This document shows, one piece after another, positions 17,695-27,106 of a stretch of 64,000 bases of DNA (position 1 is the stretch's first letter; every line of letters starts with the position of its first letter). Origin of the DNA: Tepidicaulis marinus (GTDB taxonomy: Bacteria; Pseudomonadota; Alphaproteobacteria; Parvibaculales; Parvibaculaceae). The stretch covers positions 1-64,000 of the forward strand of contig NZ_BBIO01000005.1 of assembly GCF_000739695.1 (NCBI RefSeq), given 5' to 3'. Under the pieces are notes generated by a model. The model saw nothing but the letters and a program-made list of their open reading frames with translations, made no database searches and had not been told where the DNA came from. The translations under genes and the position numbers were made by a program.

Positions 17695-18264
17695 GTGGCC
17701 CGGCCCGCATTGTTCGGCATCAAGAGGGACAAGTTCTCCCTCGACACGATCCGCCTATATACGCAAGTCCAGGTGTTGGAACACCCGGAGCACCAAGACG
17801 CCTGCTACCTGCTGGAAGCATGGCAAAAGCTGCGCGATGAAGACCGCCTCCTTCACGCCAAGGACTTGCCGTCCAAGGCTTTCGCCGCGCTTTTGCCCCG
17901 CCTTTACCTTCTCGAACCGGCCAACGAAGCGGCAACCGATTGGCGCTTCCGCCTGGTCGGCACCGACATCGCCAACGCGTTTCCCGCCGACCCGACAGGC
18001 CGGTCGATCAGCGAGCTTTACGCGCCGGATAAAGTCCTCTCCAACGCCGCCGTCTACCGTGATGTGCTGCGGTTCATGCGCCCCGTCTTCACCAAGGGCC
18101 AGGTCGAAGGGCTCGACCGGGACTACAAGATCATGGAGTTCATCCATCTGCCGGTCGCCATTGGCGAGAGAGATGACAAGGTGCTGCTCGGCGGCGTCTT
18201 CGAGCATGGCTATGGCCGCTTGCCGCCGCTTCCGCTCAAGAAAAAAGAGCCGCCCGCTTCCTGA
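17695..18264 (+). CDS. PAS-domain protein (PAS_5/DUF1488-region type)
   Basis: The 189-residue protein begins with GTG after GGGGAGA. Its centre has the alphaproteobacterial PAS_5-type pattern: LLEAWQKLRDEDRLLHAKDLPSKAFAALLPRLYLLE, then DWRFRLVGTDIANAF..DPTGRSISELY, and a C-terminal strand EFIHLPVAIGERDDKVLLGGVFEH. The family is small, cytosolic and found in many copies per genome in Alphaproteobacteria; its ligand and partners are unknown. No output domain is fused to it, so it probably signals by protein contact. Confidence 0.75.
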   Translation: MARPALFGIKRDKFSLDTIRLYTQVQVLEHPEHQDACYLLEAWQKLRDEDRLLHAKDLPSKAFAALLPRLYLLEPANEAATDWRFRLVGTDIANAFPADPTGRSISELYAPDKVLSNAAVYRDVLRFMRPVFTKGQVEGLDRDYKIMEFIHLPVAIGERDDKVLLGGVFEHGYGRLPPLPLKKKEPPAS

Positions 18265-18321
18265 ACAGCGAACGGCCCCGCTTCAATATACCGCAGGCTG
18301 AAAAGCCCCGCGTGACGCTCT

Positions 18322-18645
18322 TTAAGCTTCTTTTTCGATCTGTTCGGCGGCGGCGACCAGCAATTCGGCCATCTGGCGGCGAATCTGATGGTCCGACTGA
18401 TCGACACCGGCCGCATCGAAATCGCCGCGCACCTTGCGGAAGACATCCTCTTCGCCCGCCTCTTCCAGATCCGCTTTCACGACCTCGGCGGCATAGGCTT
18501 CCGCCTCCGCGCCCGTCTTGCCGAGCAGGCTCGCGGCCCACAAACCAAGGGCCTTGTTGCGCCGGGCCTGGGCTTTGAAGCGCAGCTCCGCGTCATGCGC
18601 GAATTTGTTTTCGTAAGCTTTCTCGCGATCGCTGAAGCTCGACAT
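18322..18645 (-). CDS. F1-ATPase inhibitor zeta subunit (DUF1476)
   Basis: The 107-residue protein fits the zeta family of Alphaproteobacteria: SSFSDREKAYENKFAHDAELRFKAQARRNKALGLWAA, then FRKVRGDFDAAGVDQSDHQIRRQM. In Paracoccus zeta binds the F1 part of ATP synthase through its N-terminal segment and blocks ATP hydrolysis. AAGGAGA lies about 7 bases before the selected ATG; the frame is open for another 82 codons upstream, but those codons lie in the purC upstream region and lack coding character. It is divergent from purC, a common arrangement that I recall in this class. Confidence 0.88.
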   Translation of the reverse strand: MSSFSDREKAYENKFAHDAELRFKAQARRNKALGLWAASLLGKTGAEAEAYAAEVVKADLEEAGEEDVFRKVRGDFDAAGVDQSDHQIRRQMAELLVAAAEQIEKEA

Positions 18646-18895
18646 ATCGGGGTCTCCTTGGGAACAACTTTGACACAAATCTGCAAATCGGCGCTCTTGG
18701 GCGGCCTCTCCGGGCAGATTAGCGTCAACCGGTTGATTTTCATATATATTTTGAGTGACAAGAGGGTCGTTGTGCAAGCCGGGGTCTTCGGGTACTTTCC
18801 GAGCCATTGAACGGGGCGGAATCGACGGCTGACCCGCCCCCGCCTTCCGGCATCCGCCGCCGTCGGACGGGTGCAAGTTGATTGGAATCACACAT

Positions 18896-19663
18896 ATGAA
18901 CCGCCGCAGACGGGTTTATGAGGGAAAGGCCAAGGTGCTTTATGAAGGCCCGGAGCCTGGCACCCTCATCCAGCATTTCAAGGATGACACCACTGCCTTC
19001 GACAACACCAAGCACGAGTTGATCGACGGCAAGGGCGTTCTGAACAACCGGATCTCGGAATATATTTTCACCCGGCTGAACGATATCGGCGTGCCGACCC
19101 ATTTCATCCGCTCGCTCAACATGCGCGAGCAGCTGGTGCGTGAGGTCGAGATCATTCCGATCGAGGTCGTGGTGCGCAACGTCGCTGCCGGCTCCATTGC
19201 CAAGCGCCTGGGCATCGAGGAAGGCACGCCCCTTCCCCGCTCGATCATCGAGTTCTATTACAAGGCCGACGAGCTGCACGATCCCATGGTCTCCGAAGAG
19301 CACATCACCGCCTTCGGCTGGGCGACGCCTCAGGAGATCGACGACATCATGGCGCTGGCGCTCAGGATCAACGATTTCCTGACCGGCCTTTTCCTCGGCG
19401 TCGGCATCCGGCTTGTCGATTTCAAAGTCGAGTTCGGCCGTCTTTATGAAGGCGACATGATGCGCATCGTGCTCGCCGACGAAATCAGCCCCGACAGCTG
19501 CCGCCTCTGGGACATCGCGACCCAGGACAAGCTGGACAAGGACCGGTTCCGCCGCGACCTCGGCGGCCTTGTCGAGGCTTATCAGGAAGTGGCCCGCCGC
19601 CTCGGTATTCTCTTCGAGAACGATCCGAAAAAGCGCTCCGGCCCCACGCTGGTCAAATCGTAA
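18896..19663 (+). CDS. purC: SAICAR synthetase
   Basis: The 255-residue enzyme joins aspartate to CAIR with ATP in purine synthesis. It opens [36 protein letters not shown], the standard alphaproteobacterial start, and carries [10 protein letters not shown] and [34 protein letters not shown]. The ATG was chosen from this conservation; an in-frame TTG six codons earlier is weaker. It heads the purC-purS-purQ-purL-bolA-grx cluster, with a strong hairpin between purC and purS. Confidence 0.97.
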   Translation: MNRRRRVYEGKAKVLYEGPEPGTLIQHFKDDTTAFDNTKHELIDGKGVLNNRISEYIFTRLNDIGVPTHFIRSLNMREQLVREVEIIPIEVVVRNVAAGSIAKRLGIEEGTPLPRSIIEFYYKADELHDPMVSEEHITAFGWATPQEIDDIMALALRINDFLTGLFLGVGIRLVDFKVEFGRLYEGDMMRIVLADEISPDSCRLWDIATQDKLDKDRFRRDLGGLVEAYQEVARRLGILFENDPKKRSGPTLVKS

Positions 19664-19667
19664 AAGC

Positions 19668-19698
19668 ACCGGCCTCTTCCCCGACAGAAGAGGCCGGT
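19668..19698 (+). terminator. Hairpin between purC and purS
   Basis: The 12-base arms ACCGGCCTCTTC and GAAGAGGCCGGT enclose a 7-base loop, 4 bases after the purC stop. Only a short T run follows, so it may reduce rather than end transcription into purSQL, or stabilise the purC mRNA end. Confidence 0.65.
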
Positions 19699-19753
19699 CC
19701 GTTTCCGCCCATCCGGCCCTCCCGGCCCGCGAAGACCCCTAGAAGGCTCGTTC

Positions 19754-19996
19754 ATGAAGGCTCGTATAATTGTTACGTTGAAAAACGGCGTTCTCGACCC
19801 CCAAGGCAAAGCCATCGAACATGCGCTCGGCCAGCTCGGCTTCGGCGGCATCGGCGATGTGCGCCAGGGCAAATATTTCGAGGTCACTTTGAGCGAACAG
19901 GACCCGGCCAAAGCCCGCGCCCAGCTCGAAGACGCCTGCAAGAAACTCTTCGCCAATACCGTCATCGAAAACTACGCGATCGAGCTCGACGTATGA
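19754..19996 (+). CDS. purS: Phosphoribosylformylglycinamidine synthase subunit PurS
   Basis: This 80-residue protein is the small bridging subunit of FGAM synthase. It opens [25 protein letters not shown] and has [13 protein letters not shown], typical of PurS. PurS links the glutaminase PurQ to the synthase PurL. The ATG overlaps nothing upstream; its stop overlaps the purQ start in ATGA, showing translational coupling. Confidence 0.96.
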   Translation: MKARIIVTLKNGVLDPQGKAIEHALGQLGFGGIGDVRQGKYFEVTLSEQDPAKARAQLEDACKKLFANTVIENYAIELDV

Positions 19997-20661
19997 AATC
20001 CGCCGTTATCGTTTATCCCGGCATCAACCGCGAACGCGACCTCGCACGCGCGCTGGAACTGGTGACCGGCACCGCCCCTTACATGGTCTGGCATGACGAT
20101 GCCGAAATTCCGGATGTCGATCTCATCGCCGTGCCGGGCGGCTTTTCCTATGGCGACTATCTGCGCTGCGGCGCCATCGCCGGGCAGGCCCGCATCACGG
20201 CCGATCTGAAAAAGAAAGCCGCGAAGGGCGTGCGCGTCTTCGGTGTCTGCAACGGGTTTCAGATTCTCACCGAAATCGGCCTCCTGCCGGGCGCGCTCCT
20301 GCGCAATGCGCATCTGAAATTCGTCTGCAAGGAAGTGAAGCTGGAAGTGGTGAACAGCCGCACCGCCTTCACGAACGCCTATGCCCAAGGCCAGATCATC
20401 CGCTGCCCCGTCGCCCATCACGACGGCAATTATTTCGCCGATGAAGGCACGATCCGCAAACTGGAGGACGAGCACCGCGTCGTCTTCCGCTATGCGCAAG
20501 GCACGAACCCCAATGGCTCCATCAACGACATTGCTGGCATTATAAATGAAAAAGGCAATGTGCTCGGCATGATGCCGCATCCGGAAAATCTGGTGGAACC
20601 CCTTCATGGCGGCCTCGACGGCCGCGGCATTTTTGAAAGCCTGTTGGAGACTGTTGCGTGA
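19993..20661 (+). CDS. purQ: FGAM synthase glutaminase subunit PurQ
   Basis: The 222-residue class I glutamine amidotransferase supplies ammonia to PurL. The nucleophilic cysteine is in [11 protein letters not shown], and the His/Glu pair is in [27 protein letters not shown] forms the oxyanion region. It overlaps purS (ATGA) and purL (GTGA), so the three subunits are made in a coupled way. Confidence 0.97.
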   Translation: MKSAVIVYPGINRERDLARALELVTGTAPYMVWHDDAEIPDVDLIAVPGGFSYGDYLRCGAIAGQARITADLKKKAAKGVRVFGVCNGFQILTEIGLLPGALLRNAHLKFVCKEVKLEVVNSRTAFTNAYAQGQIIRCPVAHHDGNYFADEGTIRKLEDEHRVVFRYAQGTNPNGSINDIAGIINEKGNVLGMMPHPENLVEPLHGGLDGRGIFESLLETVA

Positions 20662-22874
20662 TCCCCAACGAGATCGAAATCACCCCCGAGCTGGTTGCCG
20701 AACACGGGCTGAAGCCCGATGAGTATCAGCGTATCCTCGACCTCATCGGCCGCACCCCGACGCTCACCGAGCTCGGCATCTTCTCGGCCATGTGGAACGA
20801 GCACTGCTCCTATAAATCCTCGAAGAAATGGCTGCGCACTTTGCCGACCAAAGGCCCGCGCGTCCTTCAAGGTCCCGGCGAAAATGCCGGCGTCGTCGAT
20901 ATCGGCGACGGGGAAGCGGTGGTCTTTAAAATGGAAAGCCATAACCACCCCTCTTACATCGAGCCCTATCAGGGCGCGGCGACGGGGGTCGGCGGCATCC
21001 TGCGCGATGTCTTCACCATGGGCGCGCGGCCCATCGCGGCTATGAACGCGCTGCGCTTCGGCGCGCCCACCCATGAGCGCACCCGCCATATCGTTTCCGG
21101 CGTCGTTGCCGGGATCGGCGGCTATGGCAATTCCTTCGGCGTGCCGACCGTGGGCGGCGAGGTGAATTTCGACCCGAGCTACAATGGCAACTGCCTCGTC
21201 AACGCCTTTGCCGCTGGCCTTGCCGACACAGATAAGATTTTCCTTTCCGAGGCCAAGGGCGTCGGTATGCCCATCGTTTATCTCGGCTCCAAGACGGGCC
21301 GCGACGGCATTCACGGGGCAACCATGGCCTCTGCCGAGTTCGACGATGACTCGGAAGAAAAACGCCCCACCGTTCAGATCGGCGATCCGTTCGGTGAAAA
21401 ACTGCTGCTGGAAGCCTGCCTCGAGCTGATGGCGACGGGCGCCGTCATCGCCATTCAGGACATGGGCGCGGCAGGCCTGACCTGTTCGGCCGTCGAAATG
21501 GGCGCGAAGGGCAATCTCGGCGTCGAGCTTGACCTCGACAAAGTGCCCTGCCGCGAAGAAGGCATGACCGCCTATGAGATGATGCTGTCGGAAAGCCAGG
21601 AGCGCATGCTCATGGTGCTGCATCCGGAAAAGCAGGCCGAGGCCGAAGCCGTCTTCCGTAAATGGGATCTCGATTTCGCCGTGGTCGGCAAGACGACGGA
21701 CGATCTGCGCTTCCGCATCTTCCGCCATGGCGAGCTGATGGGCGATTTGCCGATCAAGGAACTGGGCGATGAAGCGCCCGAATATGACCGCCCCTGGGTG
21801 GAGACGAAACCGCCCGCCCCGCTCGATCCTGAAAGCGTGCCCGCGCCGAACGATCTTGGCGCGGTCTTGCTGAAGCTTTTGGGCTCGCCCGACATGTGCT
21901 CGCGCCGCTGGGTCTGGGAACAGTATGACCATCTGGTGCAGGGCAACACCGTGGTACGTCCGGGCTCGGACGCCGCCGTCGTGCGCGTCAAGGACTCCAA
22001 CAAGGGCCTTGCCTTCTCGCTCGATGTGACGCCGCGCTATTGCACCGCCGATCCCGTCCAAGGCGGCAAGCAAGCGGTTGCCGAATGCTGGCGCAACATC
22101 ACCGCCTCGGGCGCCGAGCCTTTGGCCGTCACCGACAATCTCAATTTCGGCAATCCGGAAAAGCCGGAGATCATGGGCCAGTTCGTCGGCTGCATCAAAG
22201 GCATTGGCGAGGCTTGCGAAGCGCTCGCCTTCCCCGTCGTCTCCGGCAATGTCTCGCTTTATAACGAAACGAACGGCCAGGCGATCATGCCTACGCCCGC
22301 CATCGGCGGCGTCGGCCTCATCCCCGATCTCGGCAAAACCGCCACCACCGCTTTCAAGGGTGAAGGCGAGGCCATCTATGTGATCGGCGAAACGCTCGGC
22401 CATCTCGGCCAGTCCGTCTATCTGCGCGATATCGAAGGCCGCCGCGAGGGCCCAGCCCCGCATGTCGACCTCGGCGCGGAAAAACGCCACGGCGATTTCG
22501 TCCGCTCCCTCATCCGCTCGGCCCGCGTTACCGCAGTCCATGACGTCTCAGACGGCGGCCTCCTTATCGCCCTCGCCGAAATGGCGATGGCAGGCGGCAT
22601 CGGCGCTGAGCTTGAGGCGGAAACGGACCTGCCGCTCCATGCCTGGGGTTTCGGGGAAGATCAGGCCCGCTATGTCATCACGATTGCGCAGGCCGGCGCC
22701 GGCGATCTTGAAAAAGACGCGGAAAAAGCGGGCATTCCGCTGACCCGTCTCGGGCGCACAGGCGGTCGTGAATTGACACTGAACGGGCAGATCACCATAT
22801 CATTGGATAAGTTGGCCCAGGCCCATGAGGGCTGGTTCCCGGCCTATATGGCCGCTCCCGATACCAACGCCTAA
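20658..22874 (+). CDS. purL: FGAM synthase large subunit PurL (short type)
   Basis: At 738 residues this is the small PurL that needs PurS and PurQ, rather than the approximately 1300-residue fused enzyme. It begins with GTG preceded by GGAGA within purQ. Recognisable parts are [55 protein letters not shown] and [16 protein letters not shown], the repeated ATP/FGAR-binding elements of the family. Confidence 0.97.
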   Translation: MIPNEIEITPELVAEHGLKPDEYQRILDLIGRTPTLTELGIFSAMWNEHCSYKSSKKWLRTLPTKGPRVLQGPGENAGVVDIGDGEAVVFKMESHNHPSYIEPYQGAATGVGGILRDVFTMGARPIAAMNALRFGAPTHERTRHIVSGVVAGIGGYGNSFGVPTVGGEVNFDPSYNGNCLVNAFAAGLADTDKIFLSEAKGVGMPIVYLGSKTGRDGIHGATMASAEFDDDSEEKRPTVQIGDPFGEKLLLEACLELMATGAVIAIQDMGAAGLTCSAVEMGAKGNLGVELDLDKVPCREEGMTAYEMMLSESQERMLMVLHPEKQAEAEAVFRKWDLDFAVVGKTTDDLRFRIFRHGELMGDLPIKELGDEAPEYDRPWVETKPPAPLDPESVPAPNDLGAVLLKLLGSPDMCSRRWVWEQYDHLVQGNTVVRPGSDAAVVRVKDSNKGLAFSLDVTPRYCTADPVQGGKQAVAECWRNITASGAEPLAVTDNLNFGNPEKPEIMGQFVGCIKGIGEACEALAFPVVSGNVSLYNETNGQAIMPTPAIGGVGLIPDLGKTATTAFKGEGEAIYVIGETLGHLGQSVYLRDIEGRREGPAPHVDLGAEKRHGDFVRSLIRSARVTAVHDVSDGGLLIALAEMAMAGGIGAELEAETDLPLHAWGFGEDQARYVITIAQAGAGDLEKDAEKAGIPLTRLGRTGGRELTLNGQITISLDKLAQAHEGWFPAYMAAPDTNA

Positions 22875-22904
22875 GCAAGGCAGGCCCGGCAAAGGAGACG
22901 ACAC

Positions 22905-23141
22905 ATGGCCATGAGCGCCAAGGAAATCGAAACGCTGATCAAGGACGCCCTGCCGGACGCGACGGTGGAGATTCAGGATTTGGCGGGTGACGGCGATCAT
23001 TATGCCGCCGTGGTCGTGTCCAAGGAATTCGAAGGCAAAAGCCGGGTTCAGCAGCATCAGATGGTTTACAAGGCCCTGCGCGGCCAGATGGGCGGCGCCC
23101 TGCACGCGCTGGCCCTGCAAACCTCTGCCCCCAATGCATGA
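22905..23141 (+). CDS. bolA: BolA family protein
   Basis: The 78-residue protein has the BolA core: IETLIKDALPDATVEIQDLAGDGDHYAAVVVSKEFEGKSRVQQHQMVYKAL. BolA proteins bind monothiol glutaredoxins through a shared [2Fe-2S] cluster and take part in iron-sulphur delivery and iron sensing. The partner glutaredoxin gene follows 39 bases later. GGAGA precedes the ATG; a second ATG two codons on is an alternative. Confidence 0.93.
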   Translation: MAMSAKEIETLIKDALPDATVEIQDLAGDGDHYAAVVVSKEFEGKSRVQQHQMVYKALRGQMGGALHALALQTSAPNA

Positions 23142-23180
23142 AATTGGCGCATAAATCTCAGAGTTGAAAAGGACCCCGAC

Positions 23181-23525
23181 ATGAGCGAGCCCGAAGTTTT
23201 CAGCGCAATCCGCTCCGACATCGAAAACAACGACGTCGTGCTTTTCATGAAAGGCACGCCCGTCTTCCCGCAATGCGGCTTCTCCAACACGGTGGTACAG
23301 GTACTCACTTATCTGGGCGTGCCCTTCAAGGGCGTGAACGTGCTGGAAACGGACGAGCTGCGCCACGGCATCAAGGAATTCTCGGACTGGCCGACCATTC
23401 CCCAGCTCTATGTGAAAGGCGAATTCGTGGGCGGCTGCGACATCATCCGCGAAATGTTCGAAAACGGCGAGCTGCGCGAATACCTCGCCGCCAAAGGCAT
23501 CGAAGCGGAACCGGCGCAGCAGTAA
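23181..23525 (+). CDS. grxD: Monothiol glutaredoxin, Grx4/GrxD type
   Basis: The 114-residue protein carries the CGFS active site in [18 protein letters not shown], plus [19 protein letters not shown] for glutathione binding. CGFS glutaredoxins coordinate a [2Fe-2S] cluster with glutathione and pass it to apoproteins or to BolA. Its position next to bolA supports a joint role. A strong terminator follows. Confidence 0.96.
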   Translation: MSEPEVFSAIRSDIENNDVVLFMKGTPVFPQCGFSNTVVQVLTYLGVPFKGVNVLETDELRHGIKEFSDWPTIPQLYVKGEFVGGCDIIREMFENGELREYLAAKGIEAEPAQQ

Positions 23526-23545
23526 GCACCGCCGGCTTAAAACAC

Positions 23546-23568
23546 AAAGGGGCCTTCAAGGCCCCTTT
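23546..23568 (+). terminator. Rho-independent terminator of the purSQL-bolA-grx transcript
   Basis: The inverted repeat AAAGGGGCCTT-C-AAGGCCCCTTT is followed by TTTCTTTT, 20 bases after the glutaredoxin stop. Confidence 0.88.
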
Positions 23569-23600
23569 TCTTTTGTGCAGCTTTCCCCCGCACCGTAGCT

Positions 23601-23685
23601 GTCACCCCGGGCTTGTCCCGGGGTCCATGCAGCGTTGCGGCAGGCGGAGAGGCCGTGTGGGCCCCGGCTCGGGGGCCGGGGTGAC
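23601..23685. repeat. 85-bp dispersed palindromic repeat, copy 1
   Basis: It begins GTCACCCCGGGCTTG and ends CCGGGGTGAC, so the two ends are inverted copies of each other, with internal inverted GGGGTCC/GGCCCC segments. It resembles the intergenic REP/MITE-like palindromes common in Alphaproteobacteria. It encodes nothing. Confidence 0.8.
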
Positions 23686-23774
23686 GAGTGGGTGCAGGGG
23701 CGCTGTGCGTCCCAAACACGAAGACACACCTCCTCGCATCGCAGGGACGTACTTCCTTAGACACATATGAGGCC

Positions 23775-23861
23775 GTCACCCCGGGCTTGACCCGGGGTCC
23801 ATGCAGCCTCCGCATCCGGCACCCCTGCCCCATGGATGCTCAGGTCAAGCCCGAGCATGAC
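23775..23861. repeat. 87-bp dispersed palindromic repeat, copy 2
   Basis: The first 33 bases match copy 1 almost exactly, through the shared CCGGGGTCCATGCAGC. The right end GGTCAAGCCCGAGCATGAC is an inverted match to its left end. The two copies lie in the same orientation 174 bp apart in the gap between the glutaredoxin gene and rpsD, which holds no gene. Confidence 0.8.
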
Positions 23862-23875
23862 GAGCAGAAAACAAA

Positions 23876-23903
23876 AAAGCCGCGGAGCGAACCCCGCGGC
23901 TTT
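23876..23903 (-). terminator. Rho-independent terminator of rpsD
   Basis: AAAGCCGCGG and CCGCGGCTTT form a 10-bp stem with an 8-base loop. Read on the minus strand it ends in a T run (TTTTTTGTTTT), 23 bases after the rpsD stop. Confidence 0.85.
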
Positions 23904-23926
23904 TCCAATTTGCACTCGCGCGAAAC

Positions 23927-24544
23927 TTAGCGCGAATAAAATTCGATGATGAGGTTCGGTTCCATCTGCACCGGATAGGGCACATCGGCAAGCGCGGGCA
24001 CGCGCACGAAGCTTGCCTTCATCTTGGAATGATCGACCTCGATATAATCGGGCATATCGCGCTCTGCGCTCTGGCTGGCTTCCAGCACGATCGGGTGCTG
24101 GCGCATACGCTCGCGCACTTCGATGACATCGCCCACACGCACCCGGTAGCTCGGGATCGTGACGCGCTTGCCGTTCACGAGCACATGGCCGTGGCTGATA
24201 AACTGGCGCGCGGAGAACACGGTCGGCACGAATTTGGCGCGGTAGATCACCGCGTCGAGGCGGCGCTCCAAAAGACCGATGAAGTTCTCACCGGCATCGC
24301 CCTTCATGCGCGTGGCTTCGTGATAGGTGCGCTTGAATTGTTTCTCGGTGATGTTGCCGTAATAGCCTTTCAGCTTCTGCTTGGCGCGCAGCTGAATACC
24401 GAAATCCGACAGCTTGCCTTTGCGGCGCTGGCCATGCTGGCCGGGGCCGTATTCACGGCGGTTGACCGGGCTTTTCGGGCGGCCCCAGATGTTTTCGCCC
24501 ATACGCCGGTCGAGTTTATACTTCGAAGTGATGCGCTTGCTCAT
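23927..24544 (-). CDS. rpsD: Small-subunit ribosomal protein S4 (uS4)
   Basis: The 205-residue protein binds 16S rRNA early in assembly. It opens [26 protein letters not shown], with the S4 RNA-binding domain in the second half ([37 protein letters not shown]) and the usual ending NLIIEFYSR. The ATG has AAGGAAAC upstream; longer in-frame starts reach into non-coding sequence. As in many Alphaproteobacteria it is a lone gene, outside the main ribosomal operons. Confidence 0.98.
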   Translation of the reverse strand: MSKRITSKYKLDRRMGENIWGRPKSPVNRREYGPGQHGQRRKGKLSDFGIQLRAKQKLKGYYGNITEKQFKRTYHEATRMKGDAGENFIGLLERRLDAVIYRAKFVPTVFSARQFISHGHVLVNGKRVTIPSYRVRVGDVIEVRERMRQHPIVLEASQSAERDMPDYIEVDHSKMKASFVRVPALADVPYPVQMEPNLIIEFYSR

Positions 24545-24759
24545 CGCAGTTTCCTTGTCATGTCTTGTGTCAGGAAACGCGCCCTCCTCTGCCCTGCTTG
24601 AGGGCCGACAGGGAGACGGTGCCAAGGCGCCTGGCTCTCCCGCGGGTGCGTAAATGTCCTGCGGGCCCGGCTGCAAAAGCCAGACCCGCAAGGACGGGCT
24701 GGGTTTACACCGCCCTTCTTTCCAAGTCAATTGCCCAAGTCAATTGCTCAGAAGGGCGC

Positions 24760-25572
24760 TTAATCCCCGGATTTCTTCACGCCCAGCTCTTCGCGCGCGC
24801 GCCGGTAGGCATGTTTGGTGAGCGCGGAGATGATCCCCCGGAAGGTGCGCACCTCTTGCTCGGTCATGGCCGCTCTCTGGAATAGATTCCTAATATTGCG
24901 GATCATGGCCGGGCGCTTTTCTTCCGGGCGCAGGAAGCCCGTGTCATCGAGCTCTTCTTCCAGATGGGTGAAAAGCCCCAAAAGCTCGCTCTTGGTGGCT
25001 GGGCGCGTATCGGCCATGGGCAGTTCTTCGTCCGGCGTCTCATCCCCCGCCCGGTTCCACTCATAGGCCATGAGCAGCACCGCCTGGGCGAGATTGAGCG
25101 AGGAAAAGGCCGGATTGAGCGGCACCGTCACCACCGCATCGGCCAGCGCCAGATCGTCATTCGTCAACCCCGTGCGCTCCGGCCCGAAGAGAAAGCCGGG
25201 ATTGCCCCCCGCTTTCAAATGCGCGCGCATGCGCCTCACCGCCTCTTCCGGCGTATAGACGGGTTTGACCATGTCGCGCGGGCGCGCCGTCGTCGCCAGC
25301 ACGAAATCGAGATCGCCCACCGCTTCTTCAGTGGTCGTCACCACTTTTGCATTGTCCAAAAGCGAATCGGCGCCCGATGCCGCCTTCCAGGCGCGCGGGT
25401 TCGGCCAGCCATCGCGCGGCGCCACAAGGCGCAGGTCCGTCAGGGCGAAATTCAGCATGGCGCGGGCCGCCGCGCCGATATTGTCGCCGAGCTGCGGCAC
25501 CACCAGCACCATGGCCGGCCCCTTGGGCAGGTTTTTCGCAGCGTCTGCCTTGCGTTTATCCGTTCCGGCCAT
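24760..25572 (-). CDS. trmJ: tRNA 2'-O-methyltransferase TrmJ-type (SPOUT family)
   Basis: The 270-residue protein has the three SPOUT knot motifs: VVPQLGDNIGAAARAMLNFALTDLRLV, GFLFGPERTGLTNDDLALADAVVTVPLNP, and FSSLNLAQAVLLMAYEWNRA. TrmJ methylates the ribose at tRNA position 32. The C-terminal part (from about 185) is the helical extension used for dimerisation and tRNA contact. The specific position modified is inferred from family length and motif spacing. It lies upstream of rpsD on the same strand but 215 bases away. Confidence 0.88.
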   Translation of the reverse strand: MAGTDKRKADAAKNLPKGPAMVLVVPQLGDNIGAAARAMLNFALTDLRLVAPRDGWPNPRAWKAASGADSLLDNAKVVTTTEEAVGDLDFVLATTARPRDMVKPVYTPEEAVRRMRAHLKAGGNPGFLFGPERTGLTNDDLALADAVVTVPLNPAFSSLNLAQAVLLMAYEWNRAGDETPDEELPMADTRPATKSELLGLFTHLEEELDDTGFLRPEEKRPAMIRNIRNLFQRAAMTEQEVRTFRGIISALTKHAYRRAREELGVKKSGD

Positions 25573-25825
25573 GCGCCCTTAAAATTCCCGTCACAATTTT
25601 CGGTTTGCCTGGCGCCCGCCCGCCCCGCCTGAAGCGGAAAAGGGGCGGAAAACGAAGCCAGCGCCGCTGCTTAAGCGATCCGCGATCTTTTATCAATCAC
25701 CGCCGGATGCTATAGGTTCTGGCGGCTTATATAAGACACGAATCCCGCCTGCGGCCCCCCGGCCGTCCCACCCCAAAGAGGCCAGCGGCCCGCCATGGTC
25801 CGCTCAATAAACGAGGTACGTATCG

Positions 25826-27046
25826 ATGTCCAAGATCAAGGTCGAGAATCCGGTTGTCGAGCTCGACGGCGACGAGATGACGCGGATCATCTGGGCGCTC
25901 ATCAAAGAGAAGCTCATTCTTCCCTATCTGGACATCAAGCTGGATTATTACGATCTGGGCATCGAGCACCGCGATGCGACCGACGATCAGGTGACCGTCG
26001 ATGCGGCGAACGCCATCAAGAAGCATGGCGTCGGCGTCAAATGCGCGACCATCACCCCCGATGAGACGCGCGTGGAAGAATTCGGCCTCAAGAAAATGTG
26101 GCGCTCGCCGAACGGCACCATCCGTAACATTCTCGGCGGCACGGTTTTCCGTGAGCCGATCATCTGCCGCAACATCCCCCGCCTCGTGCCGGGCTGGACG
26201 GAGCCGATCATCATCGGCCGCCACGCGTTCGGCGACCAATACCGCGCCACCGACTTCCGCGTACCGGGCAAGGGCAAGCTGACGGTGAAATGGGAATCGG
26301 AAGACGGCAAGGAAACCATCGAGGAAGAGATTTACGACTTCCCGGGCTCGGGCGTTGCCATGGGCATGTATAACCTCGATGACTCCATCCGCGACTTTGC
26401 CCGCGCCTGCATGAAATACGGCATGGACCGCGGCTATTCGATCTATCTTTCGACGAAGAACACGATCCTGAAAGCCTATGACGGGCGCTTCAAAGACCTC
26501 TTCCAGGAAGTGTACGAGAACGAATTCAAATCCCAGCTCGACGCCAAGAAGCTGACCTATGAACACCGCCTGATCGACGACATGGTGGCCTCCGCCATGA
26601 AATGGAGCGGCGGCTATGTCTGGGCGTGCAAGAACTATGACGGTGACGTGCAGTCCGACTCCGTCGCGCAAGGCTTCGGCTCGCTCGGCCTCATGACCTC
26701 CGTGCTGATGACGCCGGACGGCAACACGATCGAGGCGGAAGCGGCCCATGGCACCGTCACCCGCCATTACCGCGCCCACCAGCGCGGCGAGGAAACCTCG
26801 ACCAACTCCATCGCCTCCATCTTCGCCTGGACACGCGGCCTCTCCTACCGCGCCAAGCAGGACGGCAACGGCGATCTGGCCGAATTCGCCGAAAAGCTCG
26901 AACAAGTCTGTGTCCGCACGGTTGAAAGCGGTTACATGACGAAAGACCTTGCCCTGCTCGTTGGCGCAGAGCAGAAATGGCTCACCACGGAAGGGTTCCT
27001 CGACAAAGTCGAGGAAAACCTGAAAAAGGCGATGGGAAAAGCCTGA
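25826..27046 (+). CDS. icd: NADP-dependent isocitrate dehydrogenase (eukaryote-like dimeric type)
   Basis: The 406-residue enzyme converts isocitrate to 2-oxoglutarate in the TCA cycle. It opens [31 protein letters not shown] and carries [19 protein letters not shown] for isocitrate binding, [28 protein letters not shown] for metal binding and [12 protein letters not shown] with the NADP-specifying residues. This is the type II enzyme common in Alphaproteobacteria, unlike E. coli Icd. It has its own terminator. Confidence 0.97.
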   Translation: MSKIKVENPVVELDGDEMTRIIWALIKEKLILPYLDIKLDYYDLGIEHRDATDDQVTVDAANAIKKHGVGVKCATITPDETRVEEFGLKKMWRSPNGTIRNILGGTVFREPIICRNIPRLVPGWTEPIIIGRHAFGDQYRATDFRVPGKGKLTVKWESEDGKETIEEEIYDFPGSGVAMGMYNLDDSIRDFARACMKYGMDRGYSIYLSTKNTILKAYDGRFKDLFQEVYENEFKSQLDAKKLTYEHRLIDDMVASAMKWSGGYVWACKNYDGDVQSDSVAQGFGSLGLMTSVLMTPDGNTIEAEAAHGTVTRHYRAHQRGEETSTNSIASIFAWTRGLSYRAKQDGNGDLAEFAEKLEQVCVRTVESGYMTKDLALLVGAEQKWLTTEGFLDKVEENLKKAMGKA

Positions 27047-27080
27047 TACGGCCCGGCACCGCCGAGATACGGGATGCAAT

Positions 27081-27101
27081 AGGGGAGCCATGCGCTCCCC
27101 T
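27081..27101 (+). terminator. Rho-independent terminator of icd
   Basis: AGGGGAGC and GCTCCCCT enclose a 5-base loop and are followed by TTTGTTTT. It also sits at the 3' end of the convergent channel gene. Confidence 0.85.
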
Positions 27102-27106
27102 TTGTT

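Noticed and set aside
20604-22541. Minus-strand open frame of 645 codons opposite purL
   Set aside because: purL is certain from its motifs; the antisense product shows no domain and only codon-bias-driven openness.
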